This document shows, in pieces, positions 18,006 to 30,750 of a DNA stretch of 64,000 nucleotides; position 1 is the stretch's first letter; each line of letters begins with the position of its first letter. The notes beneath the pieces are model-generated. The model worked only from the letters and a program-made list of their open reading frames with translations, was not told the origin of the DNA and did not search any database. Origin of the DNA: JAVKFY01 sp040223615 (GTDB taxonomy: Bacteria; Pseudomonadota; Alphaproteobacteria; GCA-2731375); NCBI GenBank assembly GCA_040223615.1, contig JAVKFY010000061.1, positions 124,001 to 188,000 on the forward strand, in the 5' to 3' direction. A program made the translations under genes and the position numbers.

Positions 18006-18989
18006 GTGCTGATCTCGATCGTTGTGCCGGCGTTTAATGAGCAGGATAGCGTCGCGCAACTCCATCGCGAGGTCGACGGCGTGTGTGCCGAGCATGGCTT
18101 GGCGATGGAATTGATTTTCGTCGACGACGGCAGCAGCGATGCGACGCCGCAACGGCTCGAAACCCTGGCGAATGAAGACGCCCGCGTCGGTGTGGTTCGC
18201 TTCCGCCGCAACTTCGGCAAGGCCGCGGCACTGCATGCCGGTTTCCAGCGCGCCCGCGGCGACGTCGTGATCACCATGGACGCCGATCTGCAGGACGATC
18301 CGGCAGAGATACCCCGCTTTCTGGAACGGATCGCGGCTGGCGCTGACGTGGTCAGCGGCTGGAAGAAAGTCCGCAATGACCCGGTCGACAAGACCTTGCC
18401 CTCGCGCGTCTTCAACGCCGTGGTCAGTCGTGTCTCCGGCGTCAAGCTGCACGACTTCAACTGCGGCTTCAAAGTCTATCGCCGCGAGGCGCTGAACGGC
18501 TTGTCACTCTATGGCGAGCTGCACCGTTTCATCCCGGTGTTGCTGCATTGGCGCGGGTTTCGCGTCGAGGAAATGGTCGTAAACCACCGCCCCCGGCAGT
18601 TCGGTCATTCGAAGTACGGCGTCGAGCGCCTGGTGAAAGGCTTCTTCGACCTGTTGACCGTCGTGCTGATGACCCGCTTCGTCAGCCGCCCCCTACACAT
18701 CTTCGGGGCCATCGGATTGCTGTTCGGGGCGCTCGGGATGCTTTGCCTCGGCTACCTGACGATTCTCTGGTTCGCCGGCATGGGCCCGATCGGCGACCGG
18801 CCGATGATGATGCTGGGCCTGTTGCTGATCGTCGTCGGCGTACAGATGGTGAGTACCGGCCTGCTGGCCGAATTCATGCAGACGCACAGCGGCGGCGACA
18901 CCACGCGCTACGTCGTCGCCAGCGAACGGCTGCCGTCGACGGTTGAGACGTCGGGAGCCGCCGCCGACGGCACCGTTTCGGCCCGCTAG
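18006..18989 (+). CDS. Family 2 glycosyltransferase, polyprenyl-phosphate sugar synthase type (second copy)
   Basis: 327 residues from a GTG at 18006 with GGAG upstream. Same architecture as its neighbour: SIVVPAFNEQDSV, ELIFVDDGSSDATP, the metal-binding VITMDADLQDDPAEIP, the conserved HDFNCGFKVYRREAL and NHRPRQFGHSKYG blocks, then two C-terminal membrane helices. It probably charges undecaprenyl phosphate with a different sugar from its neighbour; the donor is not evident. The gene is convergent with mscL, and the two stop codons overlap in a shared CTAG. Confidence 0.87.
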   Translation: MLISIVVPAFNEQDSVAQLHREVDGVCAEHGLAMELIFVDDGSSDATPQRLETLANEDARVGVVRFRRNFGKAAALHAGFQRARGDVVITMDADLQDDPAEIPRFLERIAAGADVVSGWKKVRNDPVDKTLPSRVFNAVVSRVSGVKLHDFNCGFKVYRREALNGLSLYGELHRFIPVLLHWRGFRVEEMVVNHRPRQFGHSKYGVERLVKGFFDLLTVVLMTRFVSRPLHIFGAIGLLFGALGMLCLGYLTILWFAGMGPIGDRPMMMLGLLLIVVGVQMVSTGLLAEFMQTHSGGDTTRYVVASERLPSTVETSGAAADGTVSAR

Positions 18990-19417
18990 CCCGCCGGCGA
19001 CCTGGCCTTCAGCAGGTCGCGGATCTCCTCTAGCAGTACCTGCTCGCGCGGCGGTGGCGGCGCCTCGGCTGGCGGCGTCGGCTGCTCGACCTGCCGGCGC
19101 AGCCGGTTCACGCCCTTGACCAGGATGAACAGCACCCAGGCGACGATCACGAAGTTGATCACCAGGGTGATGAAGTTGCCGTAGGCGATGGTCGCGCCGG
19201 CTTCGCGCGCGGCCTCCAGGTTGTCGGCCGGTGGCCCGGACAACTGGATGTAGAGCTGTGTGAAATCAAATCCGCCGGTGGCCAGGCCGACGAGCGGCAT
19301 GATGATGTCCTTCACCAACGACTGCACCAGGCCGCTGAAGGCGGCGCCGATGATGATGCCGATGGCCATGTCGACCATGTTGCCCTTGACGGCAAACTCT
19401 TTGAATTCCTTGAGCAT
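18986..19417 (-). CDS. mscL: Large-conductance mechanosensitive channel MscL
   Basis: 143 residues. I chose the ATG at 19417 (MLKEFKEFAVKGNMVDMA) because GGGGGAG lies 7 bases before it; the ATG at 19423 would have only one base of spacing. The first helix carries AIGIIIGAAFSGLVQSLV, the glycine/alanine-rich pore motif; the second is ITLVINFVIVAWVLFILVKG. The cytoplasmic bundle EEIRDLLKARS closes the protein. It releases solutes during hypo-osmotic shock as an inner-membrane pentamer. Confidence 0.96.
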   Translation of the reverse strand: MLKEFKEFAVKGNMVDMAIGIIIGAAFSGLVQSLVKDIIMPLVGLATGGFDFTQLYIQLSGPPADNLEAAREAGATIAYGNFITLVINFVIVAWVLFILVKGVNRLRRQVEQPTPPAEAPPPPREQVLLEEIRDLLKARSPAG

Positions 19418-19571
19418 CCTCATACTCCCCCAACCCTGCAAGCATGCCCGTGACCGCCCCTTTCGGCCCCCAGTCGCGAGTCAGGCATTGTAGCCCACCC
19501 GGCCCCCGCCATCGACTTTTCCGACGCGGCCGGGCACGCTGACTCAAACCGGCAACAGCGCGCGAGCTCAC

Positions 19572-21641
19572 GTGCCCGACCCCATCGCCCACGTCTCCAT
19601 CGGCCGCAACGGCGTGCAGAGCGCCGGCGCCAACACCGCGCCGTCACTGTCCGCCGACGGCCGCTACGTCGCCTTCGTCAGCGCCGCCGGCAACCACATC
19701 ACCATCGACAACAACGCCACCTTCGACGTCTTCCTGCGCGACGTGATGACGGCCACGACGGTGCGCGCCAGCCTGTCCTTCTCGGGCACCGATCCGAACG
19801 ACGTCTCCGGCGACCCGTGGGTGTCGGGCGATGGCCGCTTCGTCGCCTACGACAGTCCCGCGACCAACATCGACAGCCGCGCCGACGCGCCGTCGTCCGA
19901 CATTTTCGTGTTCAACCGGCTGAGCAACCTGACCAGCCTGCAGAGCATCGTCGCCGCCACCGGCAACTCGCCGGACCTCGACAGCACCCGCCCGGCCCTG
20001 TCCGCCGACGGCCAGGTGATACTGTTCCAGACCCGGGCACCGAACCTGTACCTGCCGGCCGAAGGTGCGACGGAGACCGACCTCGACATCGTCCGCATCG
20101 ACCTGACTGCGGGCACGACGACGCGCTTGGCCAAGGCACTCAACGATGCCGAGCCCGACGCCGACCTGATGAACCCGTTCGTCGCCGGCGCCGGCCTGGT
20201 CGCCGGCTTCGAGAGCCAGGCCAGCAACCTGGTCGCCAACGGGCCCGACAATGCCGCCGGCCCGACACAGCTTTACGTCGTCGACAGCCGCGACGGCGCC
20301 ACCAGCCTGGTCAGCCGCGGCACCGACAACATGGCCGGCGACGGCGCCAGCACGGGCGCCAGCCTGTCGTCCGATGGCCGCTACGTCGCCTTCCAGAGCG
20401 CCGCGACCAACCTGATCGACGACGACGGCAACGGCTTCATCGACGCCTTCGTGCTGGACCGCGCCACCGGCGGAATCGAGCGCGTTTCGGTCAGCAGCGA
20501 CGGCGACGAGGCCGATGGGCTGGCCGCCAACAGCACCTCGGTCTCGATCTCCGGCAACGGCCGCTGGGTGGCCTTCGCGTCGACCGCCGGCAACCTGGTG
20601 ACCGCCGACTTCAACAATGCCAGCGACGTGTTCGTGCACGACCGGCGCAGCGATACCACCGTGCTGGTCTCGCTCTCGCAAAGCGGCAGCCAGGCCAACG
20701 GCGACTCGACCCAGCCGGTGATCTCCGCCGACGGGCAGTACATCGCCTTCGTCTCCACCGCGACCAACCTGATCGACGGCCAGGTGTTCTCCGGCCAGGG
20801 CGAGGTCTACCGCGCGCCGAACCCGCTGTGGCAGGACCCGACCGCGAGCGCCAACCTGAACGGCGGCGGCGGCGACGATGCCATCGATGGCGATGCCGGC
20901 GACGACGTGCTGAGCGGCGGCGGTGGCGACGACCTGCTGGTCGCCGGCGCCGGCGACGACAGCGTCAGCGGCGATGCCGGCGCCGACCGCGCCTACGGCC
21001 AGGACGGCGCCGACACGCTGGCCGGCGGCGACGGCAACGACCTGCTGTTCGGCAATCTCGGCAACGACAGCCTGCGCGGCGAGGCCGATGCCGATACGCT
21101 GCGCGGCAAGGGCGGCGAGGATCGCTTGGAAGGCGGCACCGGCAACGACAGCGGGTTTGGCGGCGGCGGCTTCGACACGCTGACCGGCGGCACCGGCGAC
21201 GACGTGCTGAACGGCAACTCCGGCAACGACCTGATCGACGGCGAGGAAGGCTTCGACACGCTGCGCGGCCAGGGCGGCGACGACGTGATCATGGGCGGCC
21301 AGGCCGACGACATCCTGCTCGGCATGCAGGGCGCCGACCGTCTCGACGGCGGCCTCGACAACGACCAGCTCACTGGCGGCGTTGGCAACGACACCTCCAC
21401 CGGCGGCGCCGGCGTCGACGTGTTCATCTTCGCCGCCGGCGACGGCAGCGACGTGGTCACCGACTACGCCGACGGTACCGACAAGATCAGCCTGGTCGGC
21501 GTCGCCAACTTCGCGGCGCTGACCATCGTCGACGGCGCCGCCGGCGCGGTGATCACCTTCGAGCCGACCCCGACCACCCAGATCACGCTGACCGGCATCG
21601 CCGCCGCCGCGCTCGACACCACCGACTTCTTCTTCTCCTGA
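19572..21641 (+). CDS. Beta-propeller (PD40/TolB-like) plus RTX repeat secreted protein
   Basis: 689 residues from a GTG at 19572 with only a weak ribosome site. The first 415 residues are six to eight propeller-like repeats of the type LSADGRYVAFVSAA (also LSSDGRYVAFQSAATNL and ISADGQYIAFVSTATNL). Residues about 430-610 are RTX nonapeptides (GGGGDDLL, GGDGNDLLFG, GGTGDDVLNG). The last 75 residues are a type I secretion-like tail almost matching that of the RTX protein at 12611-13924 (DKISLVGVANFAALTIVDG). There is no N-terminal signal peptide, consistent with type I export. Likely an extracellular adhesin or enzyme scaffold; no catalytic site is seen. Confidence 0.85.
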   Translation: MPDPIAHVSIGRNGVQSAGANTAPSLSADGRYVAFVSAAGNHITIDNNATFDVFLRDVMTATTVRASLSFSGTDPNDVSGDPWVSGDGRFVAYDSPATNIDSRADAPSSDIFVFNRLSNLTSLQSIVAATGNSPDLDSTRPALSADGQVILFQTRAPNLYLPAEGATETDLDIVRIDLTAGTTTRLAKALNDAEPDADLMNPFVAGAGLVAGFESQASNLVANGPDNAAGPTQLYVVDSRDGATSLVSRGTDNMAGDGASTGASLSSDGRYVAFQSAATNLIDDDGNGFIDAFVLDRATGGIERVSVSSDGDEADGLAANSTSVSISGNGRWVAFASTAGNLVTADFNNASDVFVHDRRSDTTVLVSLSQSGSQANGDSTQPVISADGQYIAFVSTATNLIDGQVFSGQGEVYRAPNPLWQDPTASANLNGGGGDDAIDGDAGDDVLSGGGGDDLLVAGAGDDSVSGDAGADRAYGQDGADTLAGGDGNDLLFGNLGNDSLRGEADADTLRGKGGEDRLEGGTGNDSGFGGGGFDTLTGGTGDDVLNGNSGNDLIDGEEGFDTLRGQGGDDVIMGGQADDILLGMQGADRLDGGLDNDQLTGGVGNDTSTGGAGVDVFIFAAGDGSDVVTDYADGTDKISLVGVANFAALTIVDGAAGAVITFEPTPTTQITLTGIAAAALDTTDFFFS

Positions 21642-21648
21642 AACGCCA

Positions 21649-21676
21649 AGGCCCGGCCGCTTTCGCGACCGGGCCC
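21649..21676. terminator. Bidirectional terminator-like hairpin between convergent genes
   Basis: GGCCCGG at 21650-21656 pairs with CCGGGCC at 21669-21675 around a CGCTTTCGCGA-like loop. It lies between the RTX/propeller gene and the convergent livK-type gene. No strong T-run follows on either side, so terminator activity is plausible but not certain. Confidence 0.5.
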
Positions 21677-21699
21677 CGGATTGTTGGCTCAGAAGAGGG

Positions 21700-22809
<1,110 letters not shown>

Positions 22810-22934
22810 TGCAGCCTCACTGTTGATTGCTCGAGTTCAGCCTCTCCGCCCGCGCCCGAGCGGTCGCGGTGTGTTACCGAGCGATGAAATTAGCACCTTC
22901 GGCGGGCTCGGTAATGCCGAATTTCAGGCGCCTG

Positions 22935-23290
22935 CTAGGCTTCCTCGGCGCCGCGCCGACGCCAGGCGAAGGGCCCCGCGGACTCGTAGAGCCAGGGATA
23001 CTGCGAAACCATCTTGCGCACCCGGGTCACCCGGAAGGCCAGCAGGCCGATCGCCACCAGCACCACCGTGTCGATCACGAAGCCGACGAACGACAGCAAC
23101 TCGCCCTCGAACAAAGCAAAGACCAGGAACCGGTCGGTGAAGCCGAGCAGGATGGCGTAGCCGACGACTTGCCAGGCCGGTCGCCAGGTGCCGGCGACCG
23201 CCTGGCCGGTCAGGTAGGCGGCACCGCCGAGCACCGCCACCGGCATCAGCAGGAACACCCAGAAGCCGCCCGACCCGTAGAGCTGCGCCA

Positions 23291-23294
<4 letters not shown>
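22935..23294 (-). CDS. Small membrane protein linked to liv genes (DUF6867-like)
   Basis: 119 residues with three hydrophobic segments (FWVFLLMPVAVLGGAAYLTG, QVVGYAILLGFTDRFLVFAL, VGFVIDTVVLVAIGLLAFRV) and a basic, soluble tail (FAWRRRGAEEA). It overlaps the stop of livF by 4 bases (ATGA), so it is translationally coupled. I recall a DUF6867-type protein at this position in alphaproteobacterial liv clusters; the number is from memory and the function is unknown. Role in the transporter is inferred from position only. Confidence 0.75.
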
Positions 23295-24009
<715 letters not shown>

Positions 24010-24013
<4 letters not shown>

Positions 24014-24870
24014 GCCGACCCACCTCGCTCGCCGTCCTGAGACAGATCGGCGGCGACTTCCGGGGGCAACTCTTCGTCCTCCTCCTCGCCGAGATAGGCA
24101 CGGATCACGTTCGGATCGTTGCGCACCTGTTCCGGCGGGCCATCGGAAATCTTGCGGCCGTAGTCGAGCACGATGATGTGGTCGGAGATGCCCATCACCA
24201 CGCTCATGTCGTGCTCGATCAGCAGCACACCGACGCCATGCTCGTCGCGCACGAACTTCAGCAGCTCGTTGAGCTCGGCCGACTCGCGCGGGTTCAGGCC
24301 GGCGGCCGGCTCGTCGAGACAAAGCAGCACCGGATCGGTGCACATCGCCCGGGCGATCTCCAGCCGCCGCTGCGCGCCGTAGGGCAATGCGCTGGCATTG
24401 TCGTCGGCACGCTCGGTCAGGCCGACCTTGTCGAGCCAGTAGCGCGCGTTCTCCACCGCCGCAGTCTCCGCCTCGCGATAGACCGACAGCCCGAACAGTC
24501 CGGCCAACGTGTAGCCCGAGGCGCGCATCAGCTTGTTGTGCTGTGCCACCACCATGTTCTCCAGCACCGACATCGCCGGGAACAGACGGATATTCTGGAA
24601 GGTGCGGGCGACGCGCGCGCGCTGCGCGATACGAAAGTCCTCCATCCGCTCCAGCAGGAACCGGCCGTCCGGCGTGGTCAGTTGCAGCCGGCCGACGGTC
24701 GGCTTGTAGAAGCCGGTCATGCAGTTGAAGACGGTGGTCTTGCCGGCGCCGTTCGGGCCGATGATGGCGGTAATCTCGCGGTCGCGGGCGACGAAGGAGA
24801 CGTCGTCGATGGCGACCAGGCCGCCAAATCGCATGGTCAGGTGCTCGACCTGGAGCAGCGGCGCGCTCAT
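24010..24870 (-). CDS. livG: Branched-chain amino acid ABC transporter ATP-binding protein LivG
   Basis: 286 residues. Walker A is GPNGAGKTT, followed by VFNCMTGFYKPTVG, the LivG hallmark; Walker B is LLCLDEPAAGLNP and the switch His is in IEHDMSVVMGISD. The signature segment is ALPYGAQRRLEIARAM rather than LSGGQ, which is common in LivG. It has an acidic C-terminal extension (GEEEDEELPPEVAADL). Its ATG overlaps the stop of a 20-codon micro-ORF immediately upstream, so translation may depend on it. Confidence 0.95.
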
Positions 24871-24929
24871 GGCCGTGCCCAGCAGGACACGGCCTGCCTA
24901 CGAATATGAGCGTGCTGTTGCGCGCTCAT
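24867..24929 (-). CDS. Micro-ORF 2 between livM and livG (20 codons)
   Basis: ATG at 24929, stop TGA at 24867-24869. The product begins MSAQQHA and ends SCWARP. Its stop overlaps the livG start (ATGA) and its start overlaps the stop of micro-ORF 1 (ATGA). Start and end sequences repeat those of micro-ORF 1, so the two arose by short tandem duplication of the livM-livG junction. It probably serves translational coupling rather than making a functional peptide. Confidence 0.5.
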   Translation of the reverse strand: MSAQQHAHIRRQAVSCWARP

Positions 24930-24999
24930 GGCCGTGCCCAGCAGGCTCGACGCATTGCGTCGAGGGCCTGCTCAAAAGCCTGAGCGTGCTGTTGCGCGC

Positions 25000-25003
<4 letters not shown>
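24926..25003 (-). CDS. Micro-ORF 1 between livM and livG (25 codons)
   Basis: ATG at 25003 overlaps the livM stop (ATGA); stop TGA at 24926-24928 overlaps the ATG of micro-ORF 2. The product begins MSAQQHA, as does micro-ORF 2, and ends ACWARP. The middle contains a near-perfect palindrome at 24946-24964 (CTCGACGCA-A-TGCGTCGAG) that could form an RNA hairpin. Together with micro-ORF 2 it makes a chain of four coupled starts from livM to livG. Confidence 0.5.
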
Positions 25004-26319
<1,316 letters not shown>

Positions 26320-26323
26320 GGGT

Positions 26324-27238
<915 letters not shown>

Positions 27239-27312
27239 GTACTCACGCGGGCGTGACTGAATCTGCCGGCGAGCCTAGCTGACACCCCAATGTCATACTA
27301 GCGATCCGGCAC

Positions 27313-28704
27313 TCATAGCGGCGCCACCGGCGCGCTGGCGACGCCGGACCGCTCCAGTTCGGCCGCGACCCGCAGCGCCAGGTCCTCCCGCCACGCCGGC
27401 GCGATCACCTGCACCCCGAATGGCAACGGCCCCAGCCCATGCACCGGCGCCACCGCCACCGGCAGGCCAATGAACGAGATCGGCTGGGTGTAGATGCCGA
27501 TATGGGCGCGCACCGGCACCTCGTTGCCGTCCAGCATCATCGTCTTCTGGCCGATCCGGGGCGCCGGGATCGGCGTCGCCGGCGTCAGGATCACGTCGAC
27601 GTCCTTGAACACCTCGCGCACCCGATCGCGGTACCACGACCGGAAGCGCTGCGCCTGGAACACCCAGTTCGCCGGCGCCAACGCGCCCGCCATCAACCGC
27701 TCGTTGACCGCGCCGTCATAGTCCAGCGGCCGCTCACGCAGGCGCTTGAGGTGCAGGTTGCCGGCCTCCGCCGTGGTGATGACGTAGGCCGCCGCCCGCG
27801 CCCGCGCCGCCTCCGGGATCGTCACCCGGCGGTCGACGCCGAGCGCCTTGGCCGCCTTCGCCACCGCTTCGAGCGCCGCTGGCACGGCGTTCTGCTCGAA
27901 ATAACCGTCGGCCACGGCGATGCGCAGGCCGTCGGCACCCTTGGCCAGCTCGCCCGAGATCGCCTCGGCCGGCTTCTGCGCGCAGACCGGATCGGCCGGG
28001 TCCGGCCCCTGCATCACGTCGTAGGCCAGCGCCAGGTCGACCGGCGAACGCGCGAACGGCCCGAGATGGTCCAGCGCCGCGACGAACAGGAACGAGCCGG
28101 CCCGGGTCAGCCGCCCGTAGGTCGGCTTCAGTCCGAACAATCCGCAAAACGCCGACGGCACCCGGATCGAGCCGTTGGTGTCGGACCCCAGCGCCAGCGG
28201 CACCAGCCCCGAGGCCACCGCCGCGCCCGAGCCGCCCGACGAGCCGCCGGTCATGTGGTCGGTGTCCCAGGGGTTGCGCGAGGGCTGGTAGTGCGAGTTC
28301 TCGCCGGTGAAGTCGTAGGCGTACTCGCCCATGTTGAGCGCGCCCAAAAGCACCCCGCCGGCCGCGTTCAGGCGGGCGATCAGCGGCGCGTCGGCCGCTT
28401 TCGGCGCATCGTCGGCGTTGATCCTAGAGCCGGCCAGCGTACTGACGCCGGCGATGTCGACCAGGTTTTTGACCGCGAAGGGCACGCCGGCCAGCGGCCC
28501 GGGGTCGCGCCCCGCCGCCACCGCCTCGTCGACCGCCGCCGCCTCGCCGCGCGCCCGGTCCGTGGTGACCTCGGTGAAGGCGTTGACCTTGGCTCCGACC
28601 GTCTCCTGCCGCGCCAGAGCTTCGTCCAGCACCGCCGCGGCCTTGACCTCGCCGGCGCGCACCGCCCGGGCGATCTCGCCGGCGGTCTGCAACAACACGG
28701 TCAT
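27313..28704 (-). CDS. AtzE-like amidase (amidase signature family)
   Basis: 463 residues. The Ser-cisSer-Lys triad is visible: Lys in GVPFAVKNLVD, the Ser-rich GGSSGGSGAAVASG stretch, and the nucleophile region LGSDTNGSIRVPSAFCG. Amidase-signature enzymes hydrolyse amides in the cytoplasm; the closest named type I recognise is AtzE, the catalytic subunit of 1-carboxybiuret hydrolase. The AtzG-like small gene ends 4 bases before this start, which supports the AtzE assignment. True substrate is unknown. A transport role for the adjacent liv genes in supplying it is inference. Confidence 0.82.
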   Translation of the reverse strand: MTVLLQTAGEIARAVRAGEVKAAAVLDEALARQETVGAKVNAFTEVTTDRARGEAAAVDEAVAAGRDPGPLAGVPFAVKNLVDIAGVSTLAGSRINADDAPKAADAPLIARLNAAGGVLLGALNMGEYAYDFTGENSHYQPSRNPWDTDHMTGGSSGGSGAAVASGLVPLALGSDTNGSIRVPSAFCGLFGLKPTYGRLTRAGSFLFVAALDHLGPFARSPVDLALAYDVMQGPDPADPVCAQKPAEAISGELAKGADGLRIAVADGYFEQNAVPAALEAVAKAAKALGVDRRVTIPEAARARAAAYVITTAEAGNLHLKRLRERPLDYDGAVNERLMAGALAPANWVFQAQRFRSWYRDRVREVFKDVDVILTPATPIPAPRIGQKTMMLDGNEVPVRAHIGIYTQPISFIGLPVAVAPVHGLGPLPFGVQVIAPAWREDLALRVAAELERSGVASAPVAPL

Positions 28705-28708
28705 CGGC

Positions 28709-28897
28709 TCAGGCTCGGAAGACCGGCGCCGCCTCGACCGTGTCGTCGAGCGGCTGGGCCATCACCACCTGCGCCAGCCGGTGCGTCGCGCGCATCTGCT
28801 CGACCACGCCGGCCTTCAGTTGTTCCGGTATCGGCAGCTCTACCGCTGCCGCCGCCGCCTCAACATAGGCCTCGGCATCGAAAGGCTTGTCCGCCAT
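28709..28897 (-). CDS. AtzG-like small subunit (DUF4089)
   Basis: 62 residues beginning MADKPFDAEAYVEAAAAAVE and ending with a short segment, LDDTVEAAPVFRA. This length, the N-terminal helix pattern and position directly before an AtzE-type amidase match the AtzG-like (DUF4089) protein that wraps around AtzE. GAGGGC precedes the ATG. The stop is 4 bases before the amidase start. Confidence 0.75.
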   Translation of the reverse strand: MADKPFDAEAYVEAAAAAVELPIPEQLKAGVVEQMRATHRLAQVVMAQPLDDTVEAAPVFRA

Positions 28898-29047
28898 GCC
28901 CTCATTCTCCCCTGGACCTCCCCGGCGACTTCTTGTTGCCGCCTAGTGCGACTCGTTCCGGCGCCGCTGTCAATTGCGCCGCCGCCGCCAAGGCGTCATA
29001 CAGGACGGCGATCATCGCGTCTTTCCCGCCGCCGACCGGAGCCGACC

Positions 29048-29821
29048 ATGGCCAGCCCCGAACCCGACTTCCGCCCCCGCGTCTACACCCTGCAGGGCGG
29101 ACGCAACTTCCGCGAACTCGGCGGCTACCGCGCCGCCGACGGCCGTCGCGTGCGCTACGGCCGGCTGTTCCGCTCCGCCCACCTCGGCGAACTCACCGAC
29201 GCCGACCACGACCAGCTGGACGCGATCGGCCTGCGCTGGATCATCGACCTGCGCGGCACGGTGGAATCGGAGATGACCCCGGCGCGGTTGCGCGACGGCT
29301 ATGCCGCCGCCCGCATGCCGCTGCCGATCGAGCCCAAGGCCGGCGCCGCTTTGCGCGAGATGCTGGCCGCCGGCAACGCCACCGCCGAGCACGCCAAGGA
29401 ACTGATGCACGGCTCCTACCGCGCCTACGCCGCCGACTACGCCGACACCTACCAGCGCTTCATGCACCACGTGCTGGAGGCCGACCACCACCCGATCCTG
29501 TTCCACTGCACCGCCGGCAAGGACCGCACCGGCTTCGGCGCCGCCATCGTCCTGCGCGCGCTCGGCGTGCCGTGGGAGACGGTGGTCGCCGACTACCTGC
29601 TGACCAACGAGTTCATCGACCTCACCCGCTCGGTCCTGGCGCAGCAATACGACCCGGAAATCGTCATGCCGATGATCGAGGTGCGCCTGGAATACCTGGA
29701 GACCGCGTTCAGCACTGTCGACGAGGTCTACGGCGATTTCGAGACCTACCTGCGCGACGCCCTCGACATCGACGACGCGAGGCGTGCGCGCCTGGCCGAG
29801 GTGCTGCTGGAAGACACCTAA
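29048..29821 (+). CDS. Tyrosine-protein phosphatase (Y_phosphatase3 family)
   Basis: 257 residues from the ATG at 29048. The catalytic P-loop is HCTAGKDRTGFGAA (C-x5-R-T). The N-terminal FRELGGYRAADGRRVRYGRLFRSAHL block is diagnostic of the PF13350 family of dual-specificity/lipid or tyrosine phosphatases. Pathogen members act on host proteins or phosphoinositides, but in free-living bacteria the substrate is usually unknown. No signal peptide is present, so it is probably cytoplasmic. The region 28898-29047 upstream holds no recognisable gene. Confidence 0.9.
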   Translation: MASPEPDFRPRVYTLQGGRNFRELGGYRAADGRRVRYGRLFRSAHLGELTDADHDQLDAIGLRWIIDLRGTVESEMTPARLRDGYAAARMPLPIEPKAGAALREMLAAGNATAEHAKELMHGSYRAYAADYADTYQRFMHHVLEADHHPILFHCTAGKDRTGFGAAIVLRALGVPWETVVADYLLTNEFIDLTRSVLAQQYDPEIVMPMIEVRLEYLETAFSTVDEVYGDFETYLRDALDIDDARRARLAEVLLEDT

Positions 29822-29823
29822 CC

Positions 29824-29918
29824 CGTCATCCCGGGCTTGACCCGGGATCAACGGCCGGCAACACGCGGGTTGTAGCCCGTTGATCCCGGCTCTTCGCTCC
29901 GTTACGGCCGGGATGACG
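29824..29918. repeat. Hairpin repeat element C
   Basis: CGTCATCCCGGGCTTGACCC and the inverted arm at 29880-29918 (GTTGATCCCGG ... CCGGGATGACG) bracket a 95-base palindromic unit between convergent phosphatase and dioxygenase genes. Its layout (CGTCAT, short hairpin, ATC) resembles the hairpins inside element B at 9153 and 62640. Confidence 0.65.
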
Positions 29919-29952
29919 CGTGTTCTTCAGCGACGGTGGGCCACGCTAGCCG

Positions 29953-30750
29953 TCACTCCGCCGCCTGCCGAGCGGCGGCGAGTTCGCTCAGGCAGTCGTC
30001 GGGCAGCGCCTCGATCGGCGTGAAGTCGCGGTGCGCGATCCATGCCGCGCGCTTGAACCGGCGGATGTGGTTGGAGACCTCGCACAGGCTCAGGTAGCAG
30101 ATGGTGCGATGCCAGGGGCTGATATTCGCCGGGCTGGCGTGCACCAGGTTGGCGTGGAACATCAGCACCGAGCCGGCCGGCCCCAGCGGCGCCACGATGC
30201 CGCCCTCCTCGGCCAGCCGCGTGATCGTTTCGCGGTCCAGCGTCCACAGCGGATAGCTCGTGCTCTCCAGATCGTGCCCGGCCTCGAACACGCCCGCCCT
30301 GTGGCTGCCGGGGATGAACATCAGCGGGCCGTTCGCCACCGTCACGTCGTCGACGAACACGGCGATGTTCATCGCCCGCGGCTCCAGCATCTCGTCGTCA
30401 CGGTGCCAGGTGCCGAAGTCTTGGTGCCACTGCCACACGTCACCGTCGAACGCCGCCTTGGCGTTGACCTTGTACTGGTGCATGTAGACGTCGCCGTCGA
30501 GCAGTTGCCTGACCGGCTCGACCAGTCGCGGATGCCGCCCCAGCCGCGCGAACGCCTCGTTGTAGGTGTGCGCCGCGAAGGCCGTGCGCGCCACGCCGGA
30601 GGTCTCGCGCCAGACCTCCTCGCGATCCAGCGCGAACACATCCCGCGCCGCGCCGCGCAACACCTGCGCCTCGTCGGCGGAAAAGCACTCGGGGAGAAAC
30701 AGATACCCCTCGCGCTCGAACTGCCCGATCTGATCCTGGCTGAGCTTCAT
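29953..30750 (-). CDS. Phytanoyl-CoA dioxygenase family protein, ectoine-hydroxylase-like
   Basis: 265 residues from the ATG at 30750 with GAGGAGG upstream. The iron-binding HxD motif is in WQWHQDFGTWHRDDEML and the distal His in MFHANLVHASPAN; the 2-oxoglutarate Arg is probably in SPWHRTICYLS. The segment NGPLMFIPGSHR is shared with EctD-type hydroxylases, but the exact EctD signature (WHSDFETWH) is not kept, so ectoine hydroxylase is only one possibility. Non-haem Fe(II)/2-oxoglutarate oxygenases hydroxylate small substrates in the cytoplasm. No ectABC genes are in the window. Confidence 0.82.
   Translation of the reverse strand: MKLSQDQIGQFEREGYLFLPECFSADEAQVLRGAARDVFALDREEVWRETSGVARTAFAAHTYNEAFARLGRHPRLVEPVRQLLDGDVYMHQYKVNAKAAFDGDVWQWHQDFGTWHRDDEMLEPRAMNIAVFVDDVTVANGPLMFIPGSHRAGVFEAGHDLESTSYPLWTLDRETITRLAEEGGIVAPLGPAGSVLMFHANLVHASPANISPWHRTICYLSLCEVSNHIRRFKRAAWIAHRDFTPIEALPDDCLSELAAARQAAE

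Noticed and set aside
20860..21460. Regular short repeats that could look like a CRISPR array
   Set aside because: They are in-frame RTX nonapeptide codons with no constant spacer pattern.
29953..30750. Naming the dioxygenase EctD
   Set aside because: It shares several blocks with ectoine hydroxylase but not the exact signature, and no ectoine synthesis genes are in the window.
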